Shown: positions 5,848 through 6,491 of the stretch, one piece after another
Layout: each line of letters starts with the position of its first letter
Numbering within the stretch: the stretch's first letter is position 1
Assembly: GCA_001873585.1 (NCBI GenBank)
Contig: MNZL01000130.1
Location: 1-6,491, forward strand
Source of the DNA: Rhodobacterales bacterium CG2_30_65_12
Lineage (GTDB): Bacteria; Pseudomonadota; Alphaproteobacteria; Rhodobacterales; Rhodobacteraceae
Reading direction: 5' to 3'
Length of the DNA: 6,491 bases
Made by a program: the position numbers and the translations under genes
The notes under the pieces: model-generated
The model's database searches: none
What the model was told of the DNA's origin: nothing
The model's input: the letters and a program-made list of their open reading frames with translations, nothing else

Positions 5848-6491
5848 CCGCGCCCAGCTCGGATGTCATCCTTGAGCGGATGATGTCGCTTCACCCCAAG
5901 GTGATCGACCTCACGCTGGACCGGGTCTGGCGGCTTCTTGCCGCGCTCGATCATCCCGAGCGCCGCTTGCCGCCGGTGATCCACATTGCCGGCACCAACG
6001 GCAAGGGCTCGACGCAAGCCATGATCCGCGCCGGGCTGGAGGCGGCTGGCAATCGCGTGCATGCCTACACCTCGCCGCATCTCGCCCGATTTCACGAGCG
6101 CATCCGGCTTGCGGGCGCGTTGATTGCCGAACCACACCTGACGCAAGTGCTCGACCGCTGCCATGCTGCCAATGGCGGCGAGAGCATCACCTATTTCGAG
6201 ATAACCACCGCCGCCGCGTTTCTCGCCTGCAGCGAAACCCCGGCTGATTACACCCTGCTCGAAGTTGGCCTTGGCGGACGGCTCGACGCCACCAACGTGG
6301 TTGACCCTGTGCTGTCGATCATCACGCCCGTTTCGATCGACCACGTGCAGTTTCTTGGCGACACGGTGGCGAAGATCGCCGCCGAGAAAGCCGGGATCAT
6401 CAAGCGCGGTGTGCCAGTGGTGGTGGGGCCGCAGCCCGACGAGGCGCTCGAAGTGATCGAGGCCACCGCCGCCCGACTGGGCGCGCCGGTG
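5844..6491 (+). CDS. folC: Bifunctional folylpolyglutamate / dihydrofolate synthase FolC (5' half only)
   Basis: Mur-ligase-family ATP-dependent enzyme that joins glutamate to dihydropteroate and extends the glutamate tail of folates, keeping them in the cell and active. The visible 216 residues are about half of the usual length (around 420) and run off the window edge. They contain the P-loop GTNGKGS (50-56), YTSPHL (75-80), ERIR (85-88), FEITTAAAF (118-126), VGLGGRLDATN (141-151), the ITPVSIDHVQFLG segment (160-172) and EKAGIIK (181-187), all typical of FolC. I chose GTG 5844, whose GTGA overlaps the accD stop by four bases, because the residues after it (LERMMSLHPKVIDLTLDR) resemble alphaproteobacterial FolC N-termini. 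ATG 5880 or 5883 would remove about a dozen residues before that region. The overlap implies translational coupling to accD. Whether dihydrofolate synthase activity is present is inferred from the family. Confidence 0.96.
   Translation, partial: MTAPSSDVILERMMSLHPKVIDLTLDRVWRLLAALDHPERRLPPVIHIAGTNGKGSTQAMIRAGLEAAGNRVHAYTSPHLARFHERIRLAGALIAEPHLTQVLDRCHAANGGESITYFEITTAAAFLACSETPADYTLLEVGLGGRLDATNVVDPVLSIITPVSIDHVQFLGDTVAKIAAEKAGIIKRGVPVVVGPQPDEALEVIEATAARLGAPV

Noticed and set aside
5544..6344. 266-codon minus-strand open frame opposite accD and folC
   Set aside because: It crosses two clear plus-strand genes and shows no family motifs; it is explained by high GC content.

Overview
The window looks like chromosomal DNA of a high-GC alphaproteobacterium, most likely order Rhodobacterales. 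This rests on strong G/C bias at third codon positions, on the accD-folC pair with alphaproteobacterial-type proteins, and on two conserved hypothetical proteins that I recall only from Rhodobacteraceae genomes. No mobile element, CRISPR array, RNA gene or foreign-looking segment is visible. Seven protein genes fill the window; the first and last are cut by its edges, and no gene-free stretch exceeds about 130 bases.

Left part, minus strand (1-3833). Read in the direction of transcription, the order is: a small predicted outer-membrane or periplasmic lipoprotein of unknown function (3129-3833); a 257-residue conserved protein, probably the DUF6478 family (2298-3071); a 123-residue conserved protein with a C-terminal coiled coil (1914-2285); and, after a 129-base gap, fadH for NADPH-dependent 2,4-dienoyl-CoA reductase (1-1784, C-terminus missing). 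The two middle genes are 12 bases apart and are probably cotranscribed. The lipoprotein is 57 bases upstream of them, and fadH has enough upstream space for its own promoter.

Right part, plus strand (3964-6491). A CPBP-family intramembrane protease homologue is followed after 27 bases by accD (beta subunit of the acetyl-CoA carboxylase carboxyltransferase). accD overlaps folC (folylpolyglutamate/dihydrofolate synthase; only the first 216 codons are present) by four bases. These three are probably one operon. The lipoprotein and CPBP genes diverge from a shared 130-base intergenic region that should hold promoters for both directions.

Functionally the window joins fatty-acid metabolism (FadH for unsaturated fatty-acid breakdown, AccD for malonyl-CoA supply) with folate metabolism (FolC) and several envelope or unknown genes. 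I see no new defence, mobile or biosynthetic system. The main open questions are the three uncharacterised minus-strand genes and why a membrane protease homologue sits at the head of accD-folC. A very long plus-strand open frame over the left half is explained as a mirror-frame artefact of codon bias.
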